Shown here: in pieces, positions 22,055 through 33,907 of the stretch | How positions within the stretch are numbered: position 1 is the stretch's first letter | Layout of the letters: the number at the start of each line of letters is the position of its first letter | Source of the DNA: Thereva unica | Lineage: Eukaryota; Arthropoda; Insecta; Diptera; Therevidae | Direction of reading: 5' to 3' | NCBI GenBank assembly: GCA_949987705.1 | Contig: OX465281.1 | Span: forward strand, 144,136,876-144,200,875 | Length of the DNA: 64,000 bases | The notes under the pieces: generated by a model | The model's database searches: none | Told to the model about the DNA's origin: nothing | The model's input: the letters and a program-made list of their open reading frames with translations, nothing else | Position numbers and translations under genes: made by a program

Positions 22055-22690
22055 CTTATTTAACATCCTCCTTCGCTGTGTACCAGTTCCTTCTAGAAAC
22101 AACAACATCTCGCGATGATCGGATATATCATTGTCATAGAGCGAGAAATCATTACACAGATCAGTAATTGCATGGTCGATAATAGACGGAGTGTTGCTAT
22201 TAAGGCCAATACGTGTGAAGTCTTCAAGCGTAAGTGAATTGGCAATGCTATAACCGGCTTGTTATAAAAGAAGAAGAACATAACCGGCTTGTGAAAAAAT
22301 GTCTTTATAAACATTATTTACCGTGCATTCCTTGAGTAGGTAGTAGTTCATATCTCCTACAATCAAGGCATTTCTATGCTCATCAGTCAAGTTGTAAAAG
22401 AAATCAAAAAAAGCCTCATTATCTACATTGAGCGGACGATATAGAGTAATAACCTTTATACTTGCTCTTGACTTCCGTCTTATTTCTATTATAATGGTGT
22501 TAAAATCAGAGCATTGCATCAGCAGTTTGAATTTGATATTATTTTCAATAAAGATTGCAGTGCCGCCACCTCTACTACCACTCCTGCAGCTAAATTACTG
22601 CGCTTCATTATTTTACAGTATGAATCTATCCAGCAGTGAAGGGCTGGGATTATGTTTATTGGATTTTTTGCGATAATTGTGATCGCTGTT
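22055..22690 (-). pseudogene. Minus-strand LINE endonuclease domain
   Basis: Read down from about 22,600: SRGGGTAIFIEN, then CSDFNTIIIEI, SRASIKVITLYRPLN, the catalytic ALIVGDMNYYLL, and after a small disturbed duplication near 22,250-22,285 SIIDHAITD and SDHREMLLFL near 22,100. These are the standard motifs of an APE-type endonuclease. It ends where the plus-strand LINE ends (22,047). With the linker (15.3 kb) and RT core (12.5-13.6 kb) it forms one interrupted element. The disturbed spot is a direct repeat of ATAACCGGCTTGT around a 19-base filler. Confidence 0.85.
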
Positions 22691-23006
22691 TTATCAGAGT
22701 TAAGACAGAACAAAAATCCATTGAATAATTTGTATAATGTCAAGATGTTTTGTAAATAATTAAATTATCAGTCAAAATCGCGACAAGTCATCACGATCAC
22801 ACAAAATATCCGGACGTAATGTGACACCGCAAAATGATAAGAAAATTCTTGTCTATTTTTATGATCAATTTTACAATAAGCAAATCTTCAAAGGAAAATT
22901 AAGTTTTGCTGATGGAGATGTTTTCTGAGTGAAATGTTTTTACTTGGGATGGAAGGGGTTGTGTGATAGTGATGATGACTGTTCTATAAAAATTTTAGTT
23001 CGTTTT
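22691..23006. other. No gene seen
   Basis: AT-rich sequence between the LINE endonuclease remnant and repeat A copy 1. It may hold the decayed 5' part of the minus-strand LINE. Confidence 0.4.
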
Positions 23007-23534
23007 AGCTTCTTCAAAAAAAAAAAAAGCTTATACAGAGGCTCTGTCCGTCTGTCCGTCTGTCCGTCTGAAGCCTACTTTCATCTCTGAAAGTACTGCC
23101 GCTACCGACTTGGGAAATATCTCAAAATGTAGCTCTTAGTCAAAAGACCAAAAACTGAGAAAATGGTCTGGAAATTTCAACAAGAAGTATATTTAAACAA
23201 CAAAAAAGAGCCTTTAAAGAAAATATTGTGACTAATTTTTGTGTTCTAAGGCTTATAACTTCTTAATTATTCATTTTACCACAAAATTTCTAAATAATAA
23301 ATTGTAGATTATTTAATTCTAAACAAAAAGTGTCCTTGCAAATTTCCGGTAAGATGTGCCGTTTCGGAGATATAGTGGAAAAACCATTTGCATACGTTTT
23401 CCAAGCTGACGGCCAAACGGGGGGGGGGGGTTAGAATCCCGAAAACTCAAACTTAAGCTCACACTGACCCCCCCCTACACATCCCAAAAATAAAACCTTG
23501 CCCTGCATTTTTGCAATGTTAAAGTACCATTTCC

Positions 23535-23612
23535 ATGGACTATAAAGGGCTAGGGAAAGTCCCTGGTCTGTGGGGCTGCGAGTTCGATCCTTCGGCTCGC
23601 GGTGCTTTTTTT
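23535..23612 (+). other. tRNA-like module in repeat A
   Basis: The segment TGCGAGTTCGATCCTTCGGC fits a Pol III B box and T-arm. The matching A box upstream is degenerate (AAGGGCTAGGGAAAG). The version at 34,075-34,162 has a better A box (TAGCGCAAAGGGCTAAGG). Derived from a tRNA or SINE head, not a working tRNA. Confidence 0.6.
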
Positions 23613-23660
23613 TGTCATAATATTTTTTTTTAATTTCCTTCGGGGATTTTGTTTCATATG

Positions 23661-25217
23661 TGTTCCGGCGACACTGAAAATAAGAACCAAGGAAAAAGGG
23701 AGTAATAAATAAAAACACAAGTTTTTCAATATTTGTAATTTTATTGGAACTAAACAAACAAACTAATTACATAAATCTACAAAAAATATACACAAACAGA
23801 AACACACACGAAAAGGGACGTCACTACACAACAAAAAAGCAACAAGAAATCCGTACCTGCAAGTAGAAAAGAATTAGTTAAATATAAATATTAAATCTAC
23901 TAGTACTTACCTTTTTTAAACGTTGAGAACAATCCAAAACGACAAAAAACCAACAAGAAAAAATCCATTTAATGAAGATGTCAAAATGCCGTCGGCAAAT
24001 CGACAGTCTGTAAACAAAAAACAGATCACTAAAAATTGCAAATAAGTTCCAAAAAAATACTCACCTGGCAACCCCAATGGAGTGATCGCAGGCTCCTCCT
24101 AATCCATTCCCCCACTAAAACCTGAAAATATAAACTAAAATTAGTAAATAAACTTAAAATCCAAATGCAATACTTACCAGAAAACTCCATTTGACATCAG
24201 CAAGATAAACAAGAACAGCTGATCGGACATCGCACACAGATCTAGTACATAACCCGAAATTATGTACTTCGAGAACGAAGCCCCCTGCCAAAGGATAGCC
24301 GCAACTATTGTTCGAGTAGAAATAAATACCGACGCACAGACGGCGTTAAATCAGATTGCTTTTAATCTTTCTAGAGTCTTGAACTAGAAGATAAAATCGG
24401 TATTGAGATTTTAACAATAAAGCAATTTCAAAGAATCTGCTCAAGTATTGAACTTGGCATTCTGGAAAGACAGAATTGAGGTCTTTCCCCAGCAAAAAGA
24501 ATCTGCTCAAGTATCGAACTTAGCATTCTGGAAAGACAGAATTGAGGTCTTTCCCCAGCAAAAGGAATCTGCTCAAGTATCGAACTTAGCATTCTGAAAA
24601 GACAGAATTGAGGTCTTTTCCTAGTAAAGCCCGAATTAAAGACAGTCTTGAAGTCTTTACTGCAGCAGTAACTTAATCATCAAAGTTGATTTCAGCAGTT
24701 ACTCTAACCAACCACAGAGGGACGAATTTGCGAAGAAACAAGGCAAAGCAGTCCAACAAGCAGCCACCAGGGCAGCAAGCAGAAACCAGGCAGCAAGCAG
24801 CACCCAGGCAGCAAGCAGCAAGCAAATCCCAAGCGATTCACAAGAAACGAGACCGGAGTGCAGCACCACAAAGGTTATTACTGGCTGTTCTAATTGCAGA
24901 ACACATCAGTCGAAACATCAATCATCACGCTGACAGATAGGTGGCGTTATTCATTTAAGTTACCAGAGCAAGCAATATTTTGGTAATTTTTATTTACAAA
25001 ACAAATACGAAATTTCAAGTAATAAATAACAAATTAAAGATTGAATTGAATTATTTTGGCAATTTGTTGAATTTTTATTGAATTTATATTTGCGAAAATC
25101 TAATAATTAATTGAAAATAAATAGTAATTTGGTTATTGGAAAAAGTTATCTTTTATTGAATCACACCCTTCCGGCACCTTTTTATTGAGTCAGAAATTAA
25201 ATTGCTAATTCTGAACA
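23661..25217 (+). repeat. BEL 5' LTR
   Basis: Starts TGTTCCGGCG. The end is placed at CTGAACA just before the likely primer-binding site TTGGTCCTTCGAGCCGG, giving 1,557 bp. Only the first 1,257 bases are repeated at 29,026-30,282. It contains three 65-bp direct repeats and a CAGCAAGCAG-rich run. Confidence 0.8.
24434..24640 (+). repeat. Three 65-bp direct repeats in the BEL LTR
   Basis: Unit starts AGAATCTGCTCAAGTATTGA and includes the inverted pair GAAAGAC/GTCTTTC. Three copies, the third slightly diverged. Same arrangement in the 3' LTR at about 29,799-30,005. Confidence 0.85.
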
Positions 25218-25234
25218 TTGGTCCTTCGAGCCGG
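25218..25234 (+). other. Probable BEL primer-binding site
   Basis: TTGGTCCTTCGAGCCGG follows a terminal ACA, with the gag ATG 58 bases on. The position suits minus-strand priming; I infer this from layout and cannot name the tRNA with certainty. Confidence 0.6.
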
Positions 25235-25275
25235 ATCGTGATTCAATAAGATAACTCAAGCCGCAAATCAGAAAC

Positions 25276-27300
25276 ATGGAAGAATTACTCGATCATCAAA
25301 AACGACTTCGAGAACGCATCGAGAAGGCATATCGCAACTTTTCCAAGGATGGACCAAGTAGAAAAACGGAAACATACTTCCAAAAGAAACTCGACGGTCT
25401 CGATGACGACTGGAAAACGTTCCGCAATAACGAAAAGGAAATAATGAGCAAGACGCTAAGTGAAGCCGAACACAAGCATCCATACTTCAAGGACGATTGG
25501 TACTCAGAAGTGGAAGAAACGTACATAAACACCTATTCCGCAATCAACGAAGAATACCTCAAGATCCGTCCAGCCGCAGACCCAAGAGCCGAGCAGTCAT
25601 CAACAGATCTAAATAATAGTCAAATTGCTCACCATAACAACGAGGTAAAACTTCCACGAATCTCAATACCCACATTCGCAGGCGACTATGCATCATGGCC
25701 ATCGTTCTTGGACTTGTTCACCAGCCTCATACACAACAAAACATCATTATCAGGTGCTCAAAAACTCCAATATCTAAAGGCTCATTTATCTGGGGAAGCA
25801 TTGAGACTACTCAGCAATACATTAGTAAGCGATGCCAACTATGAACCTGCATGGAATCTACTCGTTGATATTTACGACAATAAGCGAGCATTATTAAAGA
25901 CACAGCTCGACATTCTACTCAGCCAACCGAAGTTAAGTCGAGAGTCAGCACAAGGCATCAAGGAGCTGAAGACAAGGACCCACGAATGTCTCACAGCTAT
26001 TGAGAATCTGAAAATCTCAACACAGAATTGGGACCCTATTCTCATCCATTTGCTTGTACAGAAACTACCGACCGAAACTCACGAGCAGTGGGAGCAATCC
26101 CAGAGTACTAAGTCAAGGCAAACCATTCCGACATGGCCACAACTGCGTACTTTCCTCGAAACAAGATTCAGGACGTTAGAAGCCGTCAACAACTCTGCAA
26201 ACAAAAGGGATGAACATCACGAGAGTAAATCCAGGGATCATCCAAGAAGAAAAACTCAAACCTTCCACGTAGCTAATCACAACACATGCATCCTGTGCAA
26301 GGGCACACATGTTATGAGGAAATGCCCCAAGTATGTACAATTGAGCATCGATGAGAGATACAAAGAAGTCAAATCAAAGGATCTATGCATCAATTGCCTG
26401 GGAACAGGCCATAGCTCATCACAGTGTCCCAGTAAAGGTAGATGCTTCCAATGCGGAAAGGCGCATCATACGACCCTGCATAGACCACCGTCAACAGAAC
26501 GAACCAGCAACAGCATCGTGCCGTCAACAAGCTCGAATAATGAGCTGCCAACGAATCAAACACAAGTATGCCTTTTTCAGACTCCATCCTATGATTGCCA
26601 ACAAGTATTATTAGCTACAGCTTTAGTAACAGTGATATCTCCAACCGGACGACAGCAAGTCTGCAGAGTACTCATCGATCCTGGCTCCCAATCCTCATTC
26701 GTACGTGAATCAGTGGTTCAAAGCCTGCAACTCAAGAAGAAGCCAGTTCACACAGACTTAACAGTAATCGGTAACTTGCCAGCTGGCAAACTAACAAGCT
26801 GGGTCACGCTGCTACTAAAATCTCAAGATCAGCACTCAGAAAGCATCCAGGCCCAAACACTAGTGATCAACAAAATCACCAATCCACTACCACACAAAGA
26901 ATTTGCCATCCAAGATTGGACTCTTGTGAAGGGACTCGAACTAGCCGATCCAACATTCCACAAGCCAGGTCACATCGACATCCTCTTGGGTGCAGACATA
27001 TACCCCAAGATCCTCTTGGACGGACTAAGAAAAAGCAACAACGGCCGTACCGCAGCCCAGAACACAATATTCGGATGGATTATCACTGGAGAAATCGAAT
27101 CACCAGTACAACCAATTACTAACCCAATAACGTTCTTCACGCAGGTGTCTCCTGACAACGAGCGCAAAAGATTCTGGGAGTTAGAGGAGATCCCATCAAA
27201 ACCCAAGTGGACGAAGGAAGAAATACAATGCGAAAACCACTTCGCCAACAATATCACCAGATGCAATGACGGACGATATCTGGTTCGACTCCCATTTGCA
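25276..27300 (+). pseudogene. BEL gag and protease
   Basis: The ATG at 25,276 opens a gag-pol frame. A charged N-terminal region is followed by a DUF1759-type gag segment (FAGDYASWPSFLDLF near residue 135, LKAHLSGEALRLL near 170). Three zinc knuckles lie at about residues 338-404 (CILCKGTHVMRKC, CINCLGTGHSSSQC, CFQCGKAHHTTLH). The aspartic protease (DUF1758) carries LIDPGSQSSFV at about 466; note Pro where Ser or Thr usually follows the Asp. It reaches the RT boundary (GRYLVRLPF) at about 27,290, where a deletion of roughly 400 bases throws the frame. The continuation to 27,930 in this frame is shadow. Confidence 0.88.
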
Positions 27301-27344
27301 GCCCAACGTCCGAACAACTATCTGTCTTGTGATACAAGGAACAT

Positions 27345-28972
27345 TAATATCCACTCTCATGCGTTGGAGAAGTTACCGCATCGCGTACATGGCCGACGTC
27401 GAGAAAATGTACCGTCAAATACGAGTACATCCAGACGACTCCGAGTTTCAGCGAATCATCTGGCGAGAATCACCGACCCAACCTATCCAAGACTACAGGC
27501 TACGGACCGTAACATTCGGAACAAAAAGTGCCCCATTCCTGGCGATCAGGACCATGCATCAACTGGCGAGAGACTCATCAAACACCCATCCACTCAGTTC
27601 AGACGCAGTGCTCAACGACTTCTACGTCGACGACTTGATGACCGGCGCAGACACCATAGGGGAAGCGAAGGACAAACAAAAGCAAATAATCCAGCTCCTA
27701 CGATCAGGAGGGCTAGAATTGCGGAAGTGGGCAGCAAATCATCAAGCCATGCTACAAGAAGTCCCGGAATCCGATCGAGAGGTCTCTCTACCTCTCACAC
27801 TAAACGAGGAAGACGTCAAGACACTCGGATTGTTACGGAATCCATCGATGGACACATTGTCATACAAAGTCACTATGGAAGCAGCTCCAGACGGATTCAC
27901 GAAAAGAAAAATGCTATCCGAGATCGCTAAATTGTTTGACCCAATTGGATGGCTCACACCGATGACAATCAACGCCAAAATTCTAATTCAAAGTCTCTGG
28001 TTAACCAAAATCGATTGGGATGAAATAGTCCCAAAGAATATTGAACAACAATGGAGAGGATTTCGAACAACCCTTCCGATAATACAAACGATACAAATTC
28101 CCCGATGGATCCAGACTCACAGCAAAGGCCAGAACATTGAACTACATGGTTTCTGCGACGCGTCCATAAAGGCCTACGCTGCAGCCGTATACATTCGAAC
28201 ACAGAACGAAGATGGATCCATAGATTGCCATCTAATAGCCGCTAAGAGCAAGGTAGCGCCTATAAAAACAGTCTCCTTGCCAAGACTGGAATTATGCGGA
28301 GCACACTTATTGGCCAAATTGCTGGCACAAGTTAGAGATGATATGAAATTCGAGCGATCAACGACATACGCATGGACCGACTCTACAATCGTCATCGCCT
28401 GGTTGAGAAAACATCCATCATTATGGGAAACATTTGTGGCCAACAGAGTTTCTCAGATACACCAACTAGTCGAACAAAGTATTTGGAACCATGTCCGCAC
28501 CGAAGAGAATCCTGCAGATTGCGCTACACGAGGATTAACTCCAAGTGACCTCAAACAACACCAATTATGGTGGGTCGGGCCGAAATGGCTCACACAATCA
28601 AAGGGAAATTGGCCCATACAGAAAGAGATTCCGGAGACCACGACGGGACTACGAAAAAGTACAACCAATCTACATGTCGATATAAATACTTCAAAACAGG
28701 ACATCATGGGGAGGTATTCATCATTAACAAAATTGCTTCGAATTACAGCGTACTGTCGACGATGGTTACAGTCATCCAAACCAAAACCCCCTATCTCACT
28801 TCAGAGGAGCTACAGGCAGCCTTAACTTGTTGGATAAAAACCACTCAAAATATGGAATTCAAAAATAAAAAACGTCAATTACACGATTTTTCTTGCACTT
28901 TATTAAAATCAACGAACCCTAAAGAAAAAATACCACAATGGCATTTCCGCCGGAAAACAAAACTGTCTTAAT
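27345..28972 (+). pseudogene. BEL reverse transcriptase/RNase H, truncated
   Basis: The plus-2 frame resumes inside the RT at YRIAYMADVEKMYRQIRVHP and keeps the catalytic FYVDDLMTG (about 27,615). The connection KLFDPIGWLTP and a Pao-type RNase H (HGFCDASIKAYAAAVYI, SLPRLELCGAHLL, AWTDSTIVIAWL) follow, then the ENPADCATRG motif. The fingers part (about 130 residues) is missing. After another shift near 28,790 only the first integrase residues remain (LTSEELQAALTCWI); the DDE core and zinc domain are deleted. A purine-rich tract AAGGCGGGGAGAA just before the 3' LTR is the likely plus-strand primer. Confidence 0.9.
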
Positions 28973-29025
28973 GAGCTCCCTCGAAGCACTTTTCTTTGAA
29001 GCTTAACGCTTCAAGGCGGGGAGAA

Positions 29026-30282
29026 TGTTCCGGCGACACTGAAAATAAGAACCAAGGAAAAAGGGAGTAATAAATAAAAACACAAGTTTTTCAATATTTG
29101 TAATTTTATTGGAACTAAACAAACAAACTAATTACATAAATCTACAAAAAATATACACAAACAGAAACACACACGAAAAGGGACGTCACTACACAACAAA
29201 AAAGCAACAAGAAATCCGTACCTGCAAGTAGAAAAGAATTAGTTAAATATAAATATTAAATCTACTAGTACTTACCTTTTTTAAACGTTGAGAACAATCC
29301 AAAACGACAAAAAACCAACAAGAAAAAATCCATTTAATGAAGATGTCAAAATGCCGTCGGCAAATCGACAGTCTGTAAACAAAAAACAGATCACTAAAAA
29401 TTGCAAATAAGTTCCAAAAAAATACTCACCTGGCAACCCCAATGGAGTGATCGCAGGCTCCTCCTAATCCATTCCCCCACTAAAACCTGAAAATATAAAC
29501 TAAAATTAGTAAATAAACTTAAAATCCAAATGCAATACTTACCAGAAAACTCCATTTGACATCAGCAAGATAAACAAGAACAGCTGATCGGACATCGCAC
29601 ACAGATCTAGTACATAACCCGAAATTATGTACTTCGAGAACGAAGCCCCCTGCCAAAGGATAGCCGCAACTATTGTTCGAGTAGAAATAAATACCGACGC
29701 ACAGACGGCGTTAAATCAGATTGCTTTTAATCTTTCTAGAGTCTTGAACTAGAAGATAAAATCGGTATTGAGATTTTAACAATAAAGCAATTTCAAAGAA
29801 TCTGCTCAAGTATTGAACTTGGCATTCTGGAAAGACAGAATTGAGGTCTTTCCCCAGCAAAAAGAATCTGCTCAAGTATCGAACTTAGCATTCTGGAAAG
29901 ACAGAATTGAGGTCTTTCCCCAGCAAAAGGAATCTGCTCAAGTATCGAACTTAGCATTCTGAAAAGACAGAATTGAGGTCTTTTCCTAGTAAAGCCCGAA
30001 TTAAAGACAGTCTTGAAGTCTTTACTGCAGCAGTAACTTAATCATCAAAGTTGATTTCAGCAGTTACTCTAACCAACCACAGAGGGACGAATTTGCGAAG
30101 AAACAAGGCAAAGCAGTCCAACAAGCAGCCACCAGGGCAGCAAGCAGAAACCAGGCAGCAAGCAGCACCCAGGCAGCAAGCAGCAAGCAAATCCCAAGCG
30201 ATTCACAAGAAACGAGACCGGAGTGCAGCACCACAAAGGTTATTACTGGCTGTTCTAATTGCAGAACACATCAGTCGAAACA
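29026..30282 (+). repeat. BEL 3' LTR, truncated
   Basis: Starts TGTTCCGGCG like the 5' LTR and stops after GTCGAAACA, about 300 bases short, joining repeat A at GTTTTTGACATG. Confidence 0.85.
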
Positions 30283-30970
30283 GTTTTTGACATGAATACG
30301 TCTCTAAATTTGCTTCCAGAACAAAAACCGATGATAACGAAATAATGGCATATAGTTTTTATTTGCTGCTCAAAAACTATTGTTTATATTGAATAAAGAA
30401 ATATACCATGACGTGGGTGAAAAATCAAAGAATTTTAGTGTTTACATTTGATTTCCTTTTTTTTAAGCTATGATGATTATATTGTTGTGTTTGTTAAATA
30501 CCTTGTTAAGTTTTAGATTACGCAGTCTCACAACTTATAACCTACATAAGCCTTTAACAAAAACTTTTCAAGATTAATTATATATAGCGTTGGTCAGTGT
30601 GATACTTATGAATCTCCATGGCCAAACTAGGGTGCGGTAAGCCGAATTTTCAACAATAAGACATGTAGGTTTAAGTAAAATAATACACCTAATTCTGTTG
30701 TGCAAAGTGCATCACATTAGATTTTCCTCCAATCCAAAGAAAAATATTTAGATTCGTTTTCTATAGCGTTTACATGTGTGATGTGCTTTTTTTTTCAATT
30801 TGACACATTCGAATTATTGGCCTCGATTCCCAGATCCGGCGGGTTGGAAGTGAGTGCGGATCAATCTCCACTTAATATATTGTCATCCAATCTGAAGTGT
30901 TATTCAACAGAAAGAATACCATGAAAAAGCGTAATTAGTGGCTAGTCTCTAGGCACAACATCCCACTAGT

Positions 30971-31441
30971 TTTGTTTAAGCGGCGTAAGTGATTTTTGTA
31001 CCTGCACGATATCGCCCGAACCACGAAAGATATTGACTTACTTCAGGTGCCGTTCGAAGCGTATTAGGGACAATATAATCTGAAAAGATTTTTATAAAAT
31101 TCGGTCCAGCGGTTTTTGGTTTAAATGACTTAAGTGATTTTTGTACCTGCACGATATCCGCGAACCAAAACTGATATCGACTTCATTGAGGTGCCAAAAA
31201 ACATTAATACATCAATTTTATATACATTTTCGTCATCCTAATCTTGTAAGTGCGCACATTTAGTTTGACATTTTAGCGAAAATATTGATAAACAATTGTG
31301 ACAAATTCTCGGTGTTATAGATATATTCTATATTGCCTATTGTTCATTTATTATTAAAATATCCAATCATATATTCAACATCCATCATACTGGGAAGTTG
31401 ATCGTGCGGACCGAAAGGGTCGAACTCACATCCCAACTAGT
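30971..31441 (+). mobile_element. HINE-like repeat, 3' part
   Basis: Internal minisatellite (GTAAGTGATTTTTGTACCTG and ATATCGACTTCATTGAGG blocks), then the inverted sub-terminal CATACTGGGAAGTTGATCGT, the stem-loop GGACCGAAAGGGTC, and a CTAGT end at 31,437-31,441 followed by T. Repeat A copy 1 abuts its T-rich internal site. Its 3' block is the subtype also found at 51,558-52,595. Confidence 0.78.
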
Positions 31442-31449
31442 TTTTGGGT

Positions 31450-31700
31450 TGTGTAGGGGCGTCGGTATAAGTTTAAATTTGAGTTTCGGGATCCCGACCC
31501 CCATTTAGCCGCCATCTTTTAAAAGGTTTCCGTAACAATACATCTTACAGAAAATTTGGAAAGAGACTTTTGTTTAGAATTAAATTATCTACTATTTATT
31601 TAATAACCTATTTTGTCGTAAATTGAATATTTAAGAAGTTGTAAGTCTTCTAACACAAAAATTAGTCAAAATATTTTCTTTTAAAGGCTATAACTTTAGG
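31450..31700 (-). repeat. Fragment of repeat A-like sequence, inverted
   Basis: On minus it matches the middle of repeat A (about 23,200-23,470): the ATTTTTGTGTTCTAAGGCTT region, a C/G-rich run with GCCATC, and TGTGTAGGGG complement. A similar plus-strand fragment lies at 53,985-54,235. Confidence 0.6.
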
Positions 31701-31930
31701 ATGAAGCTTTATTTGTGCAGTCGAACACAAATTATTTTAAAAAATTGGAGTAATTAGCTGTTATTATTCAAAGACTTTCATTTTAAACCATATCGTACCT
31801 TGTAAAACATAGCATAACGGTAATAAAAACCCGCAAAAAACTGCTTAACAATTTTATTACATTACTCAAACATCGCCATTCCTTATAACGTAAAGTCACA
31901 CATTCGTTATTATTACTTACTACCTATTGT

Positions 31931-33002
31931 TAACTTCCCAGTATAGGAAGTTATTGTAATCGGTCCGAAAATTGAAATCGAAAATTTCAACGTATTTTCA
32001 TCTTTCAAGGTCCCAGGAGCATTTTAAGCAAAAAATTGGGAGGAAGTATGTGTGTGTGTGTGTGTTTGTGTATGTGCGTACGGATGTGGTCATTTTTTCC
32101 TGCACGATATCGCGCGAACCAAAACTGATATCGACTTCGTTGAGGTGTCGTTCGAAGCGTATTAACCGAAATATGATCTGAAAAGATTTTCATGAAATTC
32201 GGTCCAGCCGTTTTTTTGTTTAAGCGACGTAAGTGATTTTTGTACCTGCGCGATATAGCACGAACCAACCATGATACCGACTTCTTTGAGGTGCCGATCA
32301 TAGCGTCTTACCTAAAGTACAGTTTGAAAAGATTTTCATAAAATTCGATCGAGCGGTATCTATGTTTAAAGGGCGTAAGTGATTTTTGTACATACTCGAT
32401 AGAACGCAAACCAAAAATGATATGGACTTCATTGAGGTGCCGATCGAAGCGTTGGAATGACGTCCGTTCAAAATGAAGTTCACTTTTATGGATTCAGCCG
32501 AGCAATAGCTTCCCAAAGAGTCATCACTCGTCAAAACCCGAGTTTTCTTTAAAAACCATTTAACAAATACGTTAACCATTACAAACATGACGAAATTTTT
32601 AAACTTTAGTTCAGAACTGTTTGAACGGCGGATTGCTTTCCATGTCCTACAGTTTTGGGAATTGAACTCATCGCGGGATTTCCAGTGATAACAGTTTGGC
32701 ATTTTCGGACAAGTTTGACAAATCCGTTACATTGATTAATTTTGGTACTATCTCCTGAAGTCGTTCAAATTGAAAATGAAGTTTCTACCATTGCAGTTAA
32801 CACGCTCAAAATGAATTCGCTTTATAGTGTAGCGAACGAAGTGCCAGGGACATGTTTGTTTGCTACTGTTCAACAAAAAAAATGTTCTTTAGAAAAGCCT
32901 GGCGGATTTACCACTCTTATCGTTATTTCAAAGAGCTTCCTTCCATCATACTGGGGAGTTGATCGTGTGGACCGAAAGGGTCGAACCCACATCCCAACTA
33001 GT
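31931..33002 (+). mobile_element. HINE-like repeat, complete copy
   Basis: A 1,072-bp copy. 5' end TAACTTCCCAGTATAGGAAG; a (GT)n run; then about three units of a 140-bp internal minisatellite (GTAAGTGATTTTTGTACCTG ... GACTTCGTTGAGGTGCCG). A unique 3' block follows. The 5' motif then recurs inverted as ATACTGGGGAGTT about 50 bases from the end, with the GGACCGAAAGGGTC stem-loop and CTAGT before T. Sub-terminal inverted repeats, an internal minisatellite and a stem-loop before CTAGT are the pattern of HINE/DINE-1 non-autonomous Helentrons. No protein. Confidence 0.8.
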
Positions 33003-33165
33003 TTTTCCTTTTTGGCTTAGCTAAAATGTAGCACAACTCAATACTGTCAAAATGGATCGACGTTTGCCTGTAAATTTTTGTTGCAAGCAAATAATTTAGA
33101 AAATATTATTATTATTAATAATTTTGTTAGCTTTTTATTATTTGCAAAATGAGAAATGTTGTTAT

Positions 33166-33432
33166 TAACTTCCCAGTATAGGAAGTTATTGTAATCGGTC
33201 CGAAATCGAAATCGAAAATTTCGACGTATTTTCGTCTTTCAAAGTCCCAGGAGCATTTTAAGCAAAAAATTGGGAGAAAGCATGTGTGTGTGTACGTACT
33301 TACGTATGTGGTCATTTTTCCTGCACGATATCGCGCAAACCAAAAAAGATATCGACTTCGTTGAGGTGTCGTTCGAAGCGTATTAACCGAAATATGATCT
33401 GAAAAGATTTTCATAAAATTCGGTCGAGCCGG
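33166..33432 (+). mobile_element. HINE-like repeat, 5' part
   Basis: Begins TAACTTCCCAGTATAGGAAG and runs into the first minisatellite unit. It is then cut by repeat A copy 3 at AGCCGGTTTTAGC. Confidence 0.8.
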
Positions 33433-33647
33433 TTTTAGCTTTTTCAAAAAAAAAAAAAGTTTATACAGAGGCTCTGTCCGTCTGTCCGTCTGTGGCCTTC
33501 TTTCATCTCTGAAAGTACTGCCGCTACAGACTTGGGCCATATCTCAAAATGTAGCTCTTGGTCAAAAGACCAAAAACTGAGAAAATGGTGGGGAAATTTC
33601 AACCAGAAGTATATTTAACAACAAAAAAGAGATTTCTAATAAAGTCC

Positions 33648-33728
33648 ATATATCGGTAGCCTAAAGGTAAGGCGCTGGAATCCTATCCCCGGGGAACCAA
33701 GTTCAATCCTCGGGCGCAAAATGGTGAA
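33648..33728 (+). other. tRNA-like module 1
   Basis: A-box-like TAGCCTAAAGGTAAGG at about 33,659 and B-box-like AAGTTCAATCCTCG about 45 bases on. The overall spacing is tRNA-like but acceptor pairing is poor. Confidence 0.55.
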
Positions 33729-33907
33729 GTACTTTTTTTTTACTTCGGTGTAACATGTTTTGATTCTATTTCTCACTAAATTACATTATTTAATAATGAG
33801 ACTCAGGAGAACATAAACATTTTTACTTAATTAAAAGTGCAAAAATCTAATTTTCTTGATAAACATTTCATAGGCACCGAACAAATTACTTTATTGTTGT
33901 AAATCTG

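Larger units (their letters stand above)
23661..30282 (+). mobile_element. BEL/Pao LTR retrotransposon, internally deleted
   Basis: Two LTRs starting TGTTCCGGCGACACTG flank a gag-pol region. The 5' LTR appears complete (23,661-25,217) and the 3' LTR lacks about its last 300 bases. The shared 1,257 bases have the same length and looked identical wherever I compared them, suggesting recent insertion. Reverse transcriptase fingers and most of the integrase are deleted, so it is non-autonomous. No target duplication is visible. The empty site at 43,610 shows that AAGCAA of the host is also gone at the right edge, consistent with a deletion removing the LTR end, one duplication copy and these bases. 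Confidence 0.92.
23007..30970 (+). mobile_element. Repeat A copy 1, split by BEL element
   Basis: A is about 1.34 kb without inserts (23,007-23,660 plus 30,283-30,970). It begins AGCTTCTTCAAAAA then AAGCTTATACAGAGG with tandem CTGTCCGT units. It carries a tRNA-like module near 23,540-23,610 and ends GGCACAACATCCCACTAGT. The CTAGT end, preceded by AGTGG/CCACT and CTAG/CTAG complementary pairs and followed by T, resembles a Helitron-type 3' terminus. Copy 2 (42,968-48,659) has the same ends. No protein is encoded. Confidence 0.75.

Noticed and set aside
26876..27317. Minus-strand ORFs across the BEL protease
   Set aside because: Shadows of the BEL gag-pol frame.
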